Shown here: one piece after another, positions 52,139-60,314 of the stretch
Position numbering within the stretch: position 1 is the first letter of the stretch
How the letters are laid out: the number at the start of each line of letters is the position of its first letter
Assembly (NCBI GenBank): GCA_963765625.1
Contig: CAVXXD010000013.1
Coordinates: 124,001 to 188,000, forward strand
DNA: 64,000 bases
DNA from: CAVXXD01 sp963765625
Lineage (GTDB): Bacteria; Actinomycetota; Geothermincolia; Geothermincolales; Geothermincolaceae
Reading direction: 5' to 3'
Program-made: the position numbers and the translations under genes
The notes under the pieces: generated by a model
The model's database searches: none
Seen by the model: only the letters and a program-made list of their open reading frames with translations
What the model was told of the DNA's origin: nothing

Positions 52139-53407
52139 ATGGCGGACTGGAGGATGGTGCTGTTCGACAGGTTCAGGGACCGCGTAACGCCGCGCACCAC
52201 GCAGTCCACCCTGTTCTGGACGGCCACCGAGCAGCTGGCCCGCTCTCCCCTCAACCGCCCTGCCTGGAAGGCCGACACCGTGGCCGTCTCCTACTTCCTG
52301 CGCCAGACCCGCATGGCTTTTCAGGGAAAGCGGACGGTCGTCTGGTCCAGCCTGCTCTTCCCCAGCGAACTCATCCACGCGGCGGGCGCGGTGCCCTTCT
52401 TCCCGGAGATGTTCTCATCCGCGGCGGCCTCGGTGGAACTGGCTCCTCGCTTCCTGGATAAGGCGCAGGAACGCGGCTTCTCCAGCGATGCCTGCGCCTT
52501 CCACCGCGTCATCCTGGGGAGCTACCTCGAAGGCTTTCTGCCCGCCCCGCTGGTGATCGGTTCCGTCAGCTACCTCTGCGAATCCGCCCCCCTTTCTTTT
52601 CAAGCCATCGCCTTGGAGGAAAATGTCCCACACCTTCTGCTGGAGATTCCTTACGAAGAAAACGAGCATGGTCTGGCCTGCCTGGCGGAACAGATGGAAG
52701 AAGCCGGCGCGGCCATCGCCCAGGCCGCCGGGGTCACCCCGGACGCTTACCGGCGGGGCCTGGAGAAGGCCATCGACAGCTCCAACCAGGCACGCCGGGC
52801 CATGCTCGAGGTGGAGGAACTGCGCCAGGCTCACCCCCTCCTGCTGAACGGCAAGGAAGCCCTGGGGCACCTGATTATGCTGGCTAGCGCCTTCGGCCAC
52901 CCGGCGGGTGTCGACTTCTACGGGGGGCTGGCGGCGGAGATGGCCAGGATGGCGGCTCGGGGCGAAGGCGTGGATGGCAACGGGACGAAGCGGCTGCTGT
53001 GGATGCACCTGAAACCGTATTACCCGCACACCCTCTTCGATCACGTGGAGAGGCACGGGGGGCGCATCGTGGTGGAGGAGTTCAACCGATGTTACTGGGA
53101 CGAGCTCGACCCCTCTCGTCCCTACGAGAGCCTGGCCCGCAAGCTCATGGGGCACTTCGGGGTGGGCCCGGCCGAGCGCCGGGTGGAGAAGATGGTGGAG
53201 CTGGCCCGCGCCTTCGGCGTGGACGGGGCGATCCACTTCAGCCACTGGGGGTGCCGGCAGTCCACCGGCGGCGCGGTGCTGGTCAAGGATGCCCTGCGGC
53301 GGGAAGGGATACCGACGCTGCTGCTGGAGTGCGAATGCATCGATGGGCGGGAGTACCAGGAGGGTCAGGTCTCCACCCGGCTGGAGGCCTTCCTCGAATC
53401 GTTGTAG
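52139..53407 (+). CDS. 2-hydroxyacyl-CoA dehydratase subunit (HgdA/FldB-like)
   Basis: A 422-residue second subunit: VWSSLLFPSELIHAAGAVPF, SSDACAFHRVILGSYLEG (first cysteine), SYLCESAPLSFQAIALEENV, HFSHWGCRQSTGGAVLVKDA and ECECIDGREYQEGQVSTRLE, the last being the usual C-terminal block. With the preceding gene it would dehydrate an (R)-2-hydroxyacyl-CoA after one-electron activation. The required activase (HgdC/FldI-type ATPase) and a CoA-transferase are not in the window. Its TAG lies in the left arm of a palindromic repeat. Confidence 0.88.
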   Translation: MADWRMVLFDRFRDRVTPRTTQSTLFWTATEQLARSPLNRPAWKADTVAVSYFLRQTRMAFQGKRTVVWSSLLFPSELIHAAGAVPFFPEMFSSAAASVELAPRFLDKAQERGFSSDACAFHRVILGSYLEGFLPAPLVIGSVSYLCESAPLSFQAIALEENVPHLLLEIPYEENEHGLACLAEQMEEAGAAIAQAAGVTPDAYRRGLEKAIDSSNQARRAMLEVEELRQAHPLLLNGKEALGHLIMLASAFGHPAGVDFYGGLAAEMARMAARGEGVDGNGTKRLLWMHLKPYYPHTLFDHVERHGGRIVVEEFNRCYWDELDPSRPYESLARKLMGHFGVGPAERRVEKMVELARAFGVDGAIHFSHWGCRQSTGGAVLVKDALRREGIPTLLLECECIDGREYQEGQVSTRLEAFLESL

Positions 53408-53510
53408 GAAATTTGGGGTCAGACCCCTTCTCCACTTTCTCTGAAACCAGCAGGAATTCTTGGCTGTGCCCAGAGAAAGTGGAGAAGGGGTCTGACCCCA
53501 AATTTCCTAC
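53404..53510. repeat. GGGGTCAGACCCC inverted-repeat element, copy 5 (perfect 40-bp arms)
   Basis: Arms 53404-53443 and 53471-53510 are exact reverse complements with a 27-base spacer. Each arm begins GTAGGAAATTTGGGGTC, and the TAG in each arm is the stop codon of the convergent genes on either side. A stable hairpin is expected, acting as a bidirectional terminator. Confidence 0.9.
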
Positions 53511-54008
53511 GTGCCCCAGGCGTTGTCCTTCTTGACGATGGTCCAGCTGTCGCCATCCTTGGCCAGGCGGTAGATGGTGCCCTGCATGGACATGGGCCCG
53601 AAGATGCTGTCCACCTCGACGATGGCCTCACCGGTATCCTCGTTCATGTCCAGGACGCGAACGGAGTGCTGGCTTGCCCTCCAGATCATGTCGTTATTCG
53701 CGTCCCTGGCGCTTTTGAGGACGTCGAACTCGTCCAGGGTTATCTCGGTGATGCTGCCGTCCTCGATCTTCCACATCTTCTCGTTGACGTCCACCGGGTC
53801 GGTGCTCTCGGAGGGATAGCGCTGCAGGACCACCAGCTGCGTCGGCTGTTGCTGCAAGGGCATGACGATGTCGTGGATGACGTAGTCGACTATCTGGTCG
53901 CGCACGGTCGGCTGCTCGCCGCTCCCGCACCCTCCCGCCGCCACCAGCAGCAGCGATCAACGAGAGTGCCAGCGCCGCGAAGGCGGTGAAACCGTTCTTC
54001 TTCAACAT
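53507..54008 (-). CDS. Putative lipoprotein, one frameshift
   Basis: About 166 residues after bridging a +1 break near 53950. The signal sequence is MLKKNGFTAFAALALSLI, and after repair a lipobox-like AAGGC precedes GSGEQPTVRDQIVDYVIHDI. The mature domain (VVLQRYPSESTDPVDV, VRVLDMNEDTGEAIVEVDSI, AKDGDSWTIVKKDNAWGT) has a general NTF2/lipocalin-like strand pattern but no family I can name. Expected to be anchored outside the membrane. Its stop lies in the palindromic repeat. Confidence 0.65.
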
Positions 54009-54192
54009 ATCTTCTCAAGACCCCCTTCTTAAGGTTTTTCTTCTTAGACGTTCCTTACGTAGTTTTCTACCACAGTCGCGACAAACCCTCCATGCCGGAC
54101 GATTTGCCATTTACGTCGACGGCCCCGATATGATAATTTGCAGTAACGGACCCACGGTACGCGGAGGTTCCGGCTTGACAAGTCAATCACGT

Positions 54193-54268
54193 ACGGGGTG
54201 CTTCTTCCAGCAAGAAGCTGAGATCATACCCTCAGAACCTGATCCGGGTAATGCCGGCGTAGGGAACA
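54193..54268 (+). ncRNA. TPP riboswitch upstream of thiM
   Basis: GGGGTGC, GAAGCTGAGATCATACCCTC, GAACCTGATCCGGGTAATGC and CGGCGTAGGGAAC follow the TPP aptamer consensus on the plus strand, about 75 bases before the thiM start. This is a second, separate TPP-controlled unit. Confidence 0.95.
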
Positions 54269-54283
54269 CAAACTTTGGAGCAT

Positions 54284-54320
54284 AGGGGCTGCACCTCACG
54301 GGACGGCACCCTTTTTCTTT
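54284..54320 (+). terminator. Expression-platform terminator before thiM
   Basis: AGGGGCTG pairs with CGGCACCCT (one bulged A, one G-T pair), followed by TTTTTCTTT. It lies between the aptamer and thiM. Confidence 0.65.
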
Positions 54321-54341
54321 TACTTATGTGGAGGTGGAGAC

Positions 54342-55158
54342 ATGGACGGAAAGAGTTTCGCGGAAACGATCATCGAGCGGCGCGCGCTTCTGAAGGAAAA
54401 AGAAGCCGCTGATTCACCACATCACCAACTTCGTGGTGATGAACGAGACGGCCAACCTGACCATCTGCGCGGGGGCGCTGCCGGTGATGGCCCACGCCGT
54501 GCAGGAAGTGGAAGAGATGGCCGGCCTGGCCTCGGCCCTGGTGCTGAACATCGGCACCCTCTACCCGGAGACGGTGGAAGCCATGCTGCTGGCGGGCAAG
54601 CGCGCCAACCGGCTGGGGGTGCCGGTGGTGCTGGACCCGGTGGGGGCGGGCGCCACGGCCTACCGCACCGAGACGGCCCGGCGCATCCTGGCCGAAGTGA
54701 AGGTGGCGGTGGTGCGGGGCAACGCCGGGGAGATCTCCATCCTGGCCGGGCGCCAGGCAGAGGTGCGCGGGGTGGACTCCATCTCCGCCGAGGAAGACAT
54801 GGGCGCGGTGGCGCGCGAGCTGGCGGCGGACCTGGGCTGCGTCACAGCGGTGACCGGCCCGGTGGACCACTTAAGCGACGGTCGCCGGGTGATCTCGATC
54901 AGCAACGGGCACCCCCTGATGGGGCAGGTCACCGGCACCGGCTGCATGTCCACCACCATGGCCGCCTGCTACTGCGCCGCCGGCGAGCCCTGGCTGGAAG
55001 GTGCGGCGGCGGGGCTGACGGTGTTCGGCATCGCCGGTGAACTGGCGGCGGAAAAGAGCGGTCCCAACCCGGGTTCTTTCCACGTGGCACTCTACGACTG
55101 CCTGTACGGGTTGACGGATGAGGATATCCGTAGCCGGGCACGGGTGGAGGAAGCCTAA
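54342..55158 (+). CDS. thiM: Hydroxyethylthiazole kinase, one frameshift
   Basis: About 271 residues once a +1 break near 54400 is bridged (LLKEKKPLIHHITNFVVMNE after repair). It has NETANLTICAGALPVMAHA, VLDPVGAGATAYRTETARRI, VRGNAGEISILAG and the anion-hole GQVTGTGCMSTTMAACYCA. It salvages thiazole by phosphorylating it. GGAGGTGGAGAC stands before ATG 54342. Sole gene of the second TPP-regulated unit. Confidence 0.9.
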
Positions 55159-55304
55159 GCCTTGTAGGCCCTCTCATTTCTCAGCTTCACGGCAAGCACG
55201 TAGAAGGTTGCCTGACCGTCATCGACTCTTGGCCTCCCTTTTGCAGCCTGTTTTTTTCCACTAAAGCTTACTGCTTTTCTTGCTCCGGGCAAGGAACTCG
55301 TTTG

Positions 55305-56363
55305 TCAATTGGTTTTGATTCTTCGGTATTTCGAAGGGCTTATGCCGTTCCACAATTTGAATGCCTTACGAAATGTTGTAGTCTCCGAAAACCCTACCAG
55401 ATCCGCAATCTGGTCCATGCTTAGATTGGTGTTTTCCAGATACTTTTTTGATAGATCCGAGCGAACTTCATTCAAGATCTTCTTATATGAAGTATTCCTT
55501 TCCTGCAGCCTGCGGTTGAGGGATCTCGTGCTTATGCCAAGTTCTTTTGCCATTTCCCCTACTTTGACAAACCTGTTGACTGAAGACATGATGATATTCC
55601 TGATCTTATCCACGAATTGATCCGATTTCTTGAGTCCTTCGAGCATCTCATCACAGAACTTCGTGCAGTATTCAAATACACTCCTGTTTGCAGTGAAGAC
55701 AGGCAGGCTGAAGAAACTGGAATCTAAGCTCATTGAGTTATCAGAGGCCAGGAACACTATCGGGCAGTGAAACATCTCCTCGTATAATCCCGCTTGCTCC
55801 GGGGCCGGGTAGGTCAGGCGGACTTCCGTCAAATCTATCCTCTGGTTCACGAGGAAGTTCATTCCGTAATACGTCGTGGATAGGACCTCTTCCAGTGCAT
55901 AGACCAGCACTCTATCCTCAAATTGATAAAGCGGTTCAAACTGGATTATCCACTCAGAATCTCCTTGCTTCTTACTGATCTTTGTGAGCTGACCAGGGAG
56001 TTCCTGATACTTAAGAAAAATGTTGGCGGCGTCGCCGAGAGTCCTGCTGCTCATGAGCGCGTATCCGAAAGTACCGAACATGGCAAGGTTGACCGCTTGT
56101 CCGAGCCTTAGGCCAAGAGCATCGTCTCCTGTAATATCAAGAGCGTTGGTGATGAGGCGGGTATAATCGGGATAGGTTATAAAAGATTCTTCGCTGCCGA
56201 ACCATTCATCTTCTACCCGTATCCCTTCCAGCAAGCAGGATTCCTCGATACCTGCCTCGCGAAGCTGTCTTATCAGCCACTGTGCCGTAGGAGCACGGAT
56301 CAGATCTGCTGCCATACAGGCAAGTATATTGCTTATTGGCGCAATTTGCCAAATAAATGGCAT
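55305..56363 (-). CDS. AraC-family regulator (Arabinose_bd type)
   Basis: A 352-residue regulator. The N-terminal ~200 residues match the PF12625 sensor domain (IRVEDEWFGSEESFITYPDY, ALGLRLGQAVNLAMFGTFGY). The C-terminal helix-turn-helix pair spans about 250-345 (MAKELGISTRSLNRRLQERN; QIADLVGFSETTTFRKAFKL, then WNGISPSKYRR). ATG 56363 has AGGAGGGAAG before it. It is divergent from the decarboxylase gene and probably controls it. AT-richer than most neighbours. The gap 55159-55304 shows nothing. Confidence 0.86.
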   Translation of the reverse strand: MPFIWQIAPISNILACMAADLIRAPTAQWLIRQLREAGIEESCLLEGIRVEDEWFGSEESFITYPDYTRLITNALDITGDDALGLRLGQAVNLAMFGTFGYALMSSRTLGDAANIFLKYQELPGQLTKISKKQGDSEWIIQFEPLYQFEDRVLVYALEEVLSTTYYGMNFLVNQRIDLTEVRLTYPAPEQAGLYEEMFHCPIVFLASDNSMSLDSSFFSLPVFTANRSVFEYCTKFCDEMLEGLKKSDQFVDKIRNIIMSSVNRFVKVGEMAKELGISTRSLNRRLQERNTSYKKILNEVRSDLSKKYLENTNLSMDQIADLVGFSETTTFRKAFKLWNGISPSKYRRIKTN

Positions 56364-56432
56364 CTTCCCTCCTATCGCCCGGCAATCATGCAAGAATATA
56401 CTGATTCTTAGAATGAAAAGGAGGTATTAGCG

Positions 56433-57971
56433 ATGATGGGGAAAGGGCGGATCGACGATTGTCTCTCGATCAGAAACGGGCATCTCTATATCGAAGAATG
56501 TGACACGATCGACCTGGTCAGAAAATATGGCTCACCTATTTTTATCGTGTCCGAGGATCAGCTCAGGCGCAATATCAGAAGGTACAGACAGAGCTTTGAG
56601 GCAGGGTGGACCGACGGTCCCGTAAAGGTGATGCCTGCCGCAAAAGCCAGCTGGTCGCATGCGATCCAGAAGATCATTGCGGAAGAGGGTTGCGGGTGTG
56701 ATATCTACTCGCCCGGAGAACTGGAGGTGGCTCTCGATTCAGGGTTTGACCCGCAGTACATCTCCGTCAACGGCGTTCCCAAAGATGATGCCCATATCGA
56801 GAATGCCATAATTAAGGGCGCACGAATCACCCTTGATGGAATCGAGGAGATAGACGTTGTCGAAAGAGTCGCAAACGAATTGAATAAGACCGCCATGGTG
56901 AGGCTGCGTATCCGGCCGACGATCTCCGGTTTCCAGAAATATTCCCACTTCAATCCCACTGGGCCCGTCGCCACGGACATAGCGGCGATGTCCTACAAAG
57001 GCGGCATGCCGTACACGCAGGCCATTGATATCGGGAAAAGAATAATGAAGATGAAGAATGTCGAACTCGTCGGGTTCCACCAGCATCATGGGCGACACCA
57101 CCAATCAACGAAGTACTGGATCGAACAGATGAAGTCCTATGCGGAAGAGATGGGATATATCTGCAATGCGCTGGATGGCTACCAGCCAAGCGAAATCAGC
57201 ATCGGGGGAGGGTTCGCAACCCACAGGGATCCCTTTAACGCAGAGACCCACTATTCCGAACCATATGAGCTTCTGGCATTGCATGGGCTTTCTATCATGC
57301 TGAAGATCTTTGGACCAAAAATACGGTATGCGGTGATCAACTTCATTCTAGGCCTGATGATGGAATACGTTCCCAACAAAAAGCTCGCCCCAACGATCGA
57401 GGATTACGCCGAAGCCTGTACATCGGCACTTAAGGAACACCTTCCTGGAAACGGCATATCCACGAAGGGGTTGATGCTGCAGATGGAGCCCGGCCGTTCC
57501 CTCCATGGCGATACGGCGATACATTTGACCACTGTGAAGAACGCCAAGCCGATGGAGCAGCCCGTAAAATGGAATAAATACATCGTGGACACCACCCAAT
57601 TCTGGTTTACTGGTGGGATTTACGAGCATCATCTCCATGATTATGTAATAGCCAACAAGGCTGATGAGAGAATGACCGAAAAAGCCGACATCGTAGGCAG
57701 AAGCTGCTATGGAGATCGCTTGCTCCCCTTTGTCCGGATTCCAAAGAGCCTCGAGGTTGGCGACGTGCTCGCAATGCTAGACGTGGGCGCTTATCAGGAA
57801 GTGTCCATGAGTAATTTTAACGCTATGCCCAGGCCCGCGACCTTCCTGGTAAAAGGAGACGCGGTGCACCTGATCAGGAAACCGGAAACCCTTGAAGACG
57901 TTTTCAGGCGTGACGTGATCCCGGGTCATCTTCAAGGTGCCGTTAAGCCTGTCCTGAAAGAGGCGCGCTAG
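56433..57971 (+). CDS. PLP-dependent decarboxylase (Orn/DAP/Arg group IV)
   Basis: A 512-residue alanine-racemase-fold decarboxylase. The PLP lysine lies in VKVMPAAKASWSHAIQ; other motifs are GCDIYSPGELEVALDSGF, the VGFHQHHGRHH segment, EISIGGGFATH, LQMEPGRSLHGDTAI, VGRSCYGDRLLPF (the CxxD substrate motif) and LDVGAYQEVSMSNFN. At 512 residues it is longer than DAP decarboxylase (~420). The substrate (diaminopimelate, ornithine or a related amino acid) is not clear. AGGAGGTATTAGCG precedes a double ATG. Its end overlaps the convergent SDR gene by 4 bases. Confidence 0.85.
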   Translation: MMGKGRIDDCLSIRNGHLYIEECDTIDLVRKYGSPIFIVSEDQLRRNIRRYRQSFEAGWTDGPVKVMPAAKASWSHAIQKIIAEEGCGCDIYSPGELEVALDSGFDPQYISVNGVPKDDAHIENAIIKGARITLDGIEEIDVVERVANELNKTAMVRLRIRPTISGFQKYSHFNPTGPVATDIAAMSYKGGMPYTQAIDIGKRIMKMKNVELVGFHQHHGRHHQSTKYWIEQMKSYAEEMGYICNALDGYQPSEISIGGGFATHRDPFNAETHYSEPYELLALHGLSIMLKIFGPKIRYAVINFILGLMMEYVPNKKLAPTIEDYAEACTSALKEHLPGNGISTKGLMLQMEPGRSLHGDTAIHLTTVKNAKPMEQPVKWNKYIVDTTQFWFTGGIYEHHLHDYVIANKADERMTEKADIVGRSCYGDRLLPFVRIPKSLEVGDVLAMLDVGAYQEVSMSNFNAMPRPATFLVKGDAVHLIRKPETLEDVFRRDVIPGHLQGAVKPVLKEAR

Positions 57972-58933
57972 TCAGGGGGGTCTTCCGCCGGGAGGCCATA
58001 CCGAATGGTCTTTTTAGTCTGCATCGCCATAAGGGCTTCCGAGATCTGAGTAGTTTTTTCGTCTGCACATAATTCCAGACTGATTCTCCATAATCTATCT
58101 TGTGACTCCTGATCCAATATATCCATATCCTCTTTAATCTCCACAAATCCATTATTCTTCCATGTGATAAATTTTCCGGACTTCTTAAGGCTTTCTTCTT
58201 GGTTCTCGGTAAACAAGGGAGCCATTATCTCTCCGCATTTCTCTATGGAAATAAATGTTCCAAAGAACTTCATTATTGTTGCCATTATTCTCATATAGGC
58301 AGGAATAATATTGATCTGGTTGCTCCATACGGTTTTCGATATTTCAAAACCGATAAAGGACAGGTTTGATCCGTTGACGTTTCCGTACAGATTATGCAGC
58401 CTAACAAGAAACATTCGTTTTGCTGCCATGGCTTGGTGGATGCCATCTTCGTAACACCATTTGTTCTTCATTTGCATGTCGTCCCAGAATATCTTTCCTC
58501 CCTTCGTGACGTTAAAAATAACCCTTCCTCCGCTCTCGGAATTTTCTAATAGGGACAATAGGTTCAAGGTCAACATAAACTGAGACAAATAATTCACTTG
58601 GAAATGTGAATCCATTCCATCTTCAGTCTCTACCCTTTTGGCAGCGTAACCTAAGCCGGCATTTATGAATATTCCATCTAGAAACTTATGTTGGCTTTTA
58701 ATCTCGTTTATTGCATTCTCGACGTCACTAAGTTTAGTAAGGTCACATAGAACAATCGAAATATTTCTATTTAAAGTGGTGTTTTCAAATTCTTTAATTA
58801 CTGACTCGCCGAGTTCTTTAGATCTACAAAGTATGATTACCTCATGAACCTGGTCATCAATACCTGCTAATACTTTTGCAACTCCTTTACCCATTCCATT
58901 GGTGCCGCCGGTTATTAATATCCTCATTGTCAT
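57968..58933 (-). CDS. Short-chain dehydrogenase/reductase-like protein lacking the YxxxK tyrosine
   Basis: A 321-residue SDR: ILITGGTNGMGKGVAKVLAG (TGxxxGxG), VLCDLTKLSDVENAINEI, GIFINAGLGYAAK (NAG) and QVNYLSQFMLTLNLL. At the catalytic position the expected Y-x-x-x-K is not seen: the lysine in HQAMAAKRMF has Ala four residues before it. It may be inactive or use a changed site. It is AT-rich, unlike most genes here. ATG 58933 or 58927; GGAG lies just upstream. Confidence 0.75.
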   Translation of the reverse strand: MTMRILITGGTNGMGKGVAKVLAGIDDQVHEVIILCRSKELGESVIKEFENTTLNRNISIVLCDLTKLSDVENAINEIKSQHKFLDGIFINAGLGYAAKRVETEDGMDSHFQVNYLSQFMLTLNLLSLLENSESGGRVIFNVTKGGKIFWDDMQMKNKWCYEDGIHQAMAAKRMFLVRLHNLYGNVNGSNLSFIGFEISKTVWSNQINIIPAYMRIMATIMKFFGTFISIEKCGEIMAPLFTENQEESLKKSGKFITWKNNGFVEIKEDMDILDQESQDRLWRISLELCADEKTTQISEALMAMQTKKTIRYGLPAEDPPD

Positions 58934-58946
58934 TTTCTCCTCATAG

Positions 58947-60314
58947 TCAGGAGCGGCCGGCCACCATCACGCCCTCCAGCGCCAGGGTGGCGCAGCCCAG
59001 GCTCCCGCCCATGGGCAGGAAGCGAAGGTCGCTGCCGACCAGGGCCACCTGGTGGAGCAGGTCCAGCAGCTGGCCGGCGATGGTGATCTCGCGCAGGGGG
59101 CGGTCGAGCTTGCCGTCCTTGATCAGCAGGCCCAGCGCGCCCAGGGAGATCTCGCCGCTGATAGGGTTAGCCCCGGCGTGCACGCCCACCAGCTGAAGCA
59201 CCAGCACCCCCTCGCCCACCTCTTTGATGATCTCGTCCCGCGTCTTGACCCCCGGCGCGAGGAAGAGGTTGGTGGGCGAGACGTGCGGGCGGTCGCGGAA
59301 GGAGCCGCGCCGGGCGTTGCCGGTGCTGGCCGTGCCGCTGCGGGAGGCGGTGTAGGTGGTGTGGAAATAGCTCTGAAGAATCCCCTCGCTGACCACCTCG
59401 GTGCGGCGCGAGGGCACCCCCTCGTCGTCGAAGGGGGCGGTGGCCAGGCCGGCCGGCATCAGGCCGTCGTCCACCACGGTGAGCCGCTGGTTGCCGATGG
59501 ACTCGCCCAGGCGCCCGGCGAACAGCGAGCGCCCTTTCAGCACGGCCTCGGCCGATAGGGCCGACGCCAGCACCCCGAGGAACTCCGCCGCGATGAGGTT
59601 GTCCAGTACGATGGTGGTGCGGCGCGAAGCCATGCTGCTCGCTCCGAGCATGCACAAGGCCCGCTCCGCCGCTTCTTCCGCGCAGAGCTTCAGGTCCAGG
59701 TCCGAGGGCTTCTTTCCCACCGAGAAAGAAAAGCCGGTCTGGGAGTCCTCCCCCTCGCCGGCGATGGGCATGGTGTAACAGTGGCAGTCGCATCCCTGGT
59801 AACCGCCGACGAAGCCCTTGGAGTTGGCCAGGGCCACGCGGTAGACCGCGTCGGCGTAGGCGGTGGACTCGATGGTGCGGATGCGGGAGTCCCGCTCACG
59901 GGTGAGGGTCTCCAGCTCCAGGGCCATCTCCACCTTGCGCTCCACCGGCATCTCCCCGGTCTCCGGGAAATACATCTCCAGGTCGTCCCGGGAGTATTCC
60001 GCCGCCTCCGGCAGCAGGTTGTGCTCGTCCGGCGTGCTGAAGCCGGCATTGTCGACGGCGTCGCGGATGGTCCGCCGCACCTCCTCTGAGTCCAGGCCGG
60101 AAGCGTAGGCGTAACCCAGCCGGCTCCCGTCGAAGACGCGCACGCCCACGCCCTGCGAGGCGGAGGAACGCAGCTCCTCGACTTCGCCCTGGTAGGCCTT
60201 GACGGAGAGGCCCGTGGAGTCCTGCACGTAGACCTCGACCTCGGCGGCGCCCATTCGCTTGCCTTCCTCTACCCAGGCGGCCGCCTTCTCTCGCAGTTCT
60301 TCTATACTTCTCAT
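58947..60314 (-). CDS. pmbA: PmbA/TldE metalloprotease-like subunit
   Basis: A 455-residue subunit of the TldD/TldE protease. The N-terminal half (EVEVYVQDSTGLSVKAYQGE, GVGVRVFDGSRLGYAYAS) and the C-terminal half (DDEGVPSRRTEVVSEGILQS, FLAPGVKTRDEIIKEVGEG, GANPISGEISLGALGLLIKD) are typical; no HExxxH motif, as expected for TldE. It forms a complex with TldD, encoded directly upstream with no gap. Confidence 0.92.
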   Translation of the reverse strand: MRSIEELREKAAAWVEEGKRMGAAEVEVYVQDSTGLSVKAYQGEVEELRSSASQGVGVRVFDGSRLGYAYASGLDSEEVRRTIRDAVDNAGFSTPDEHNLLPEAAEYSRDDLEMYFPETGEMPVERKVEMALELETLTRERDSRIRTIESTAYADAVYRVALANSKGFVGGYQGCDCHCYTMPIAGEGEDSQTGFSFSVGKKPSDLDLKLCAEEAAERALCMLGASSMASRRTTIVLDNLIAAEFLGVLASALSAEAVLKGRSLFAGRLGESIGNQRLTVVDDGLMPAGLATAPFDDEGVPSRRTEVVSEGILQSYFHTTYTASRSGTASTGNARRGSFRDRPHVSPTNLFLAPGVKTRDEIIKEVGEGVLVLQLVGVHAGANPISGEISLGALGLLIKDGKLDRPLREITIAGQLLDLLHQVALVGSDLRFLPMGGSLGCATLALEGVMVAGRS

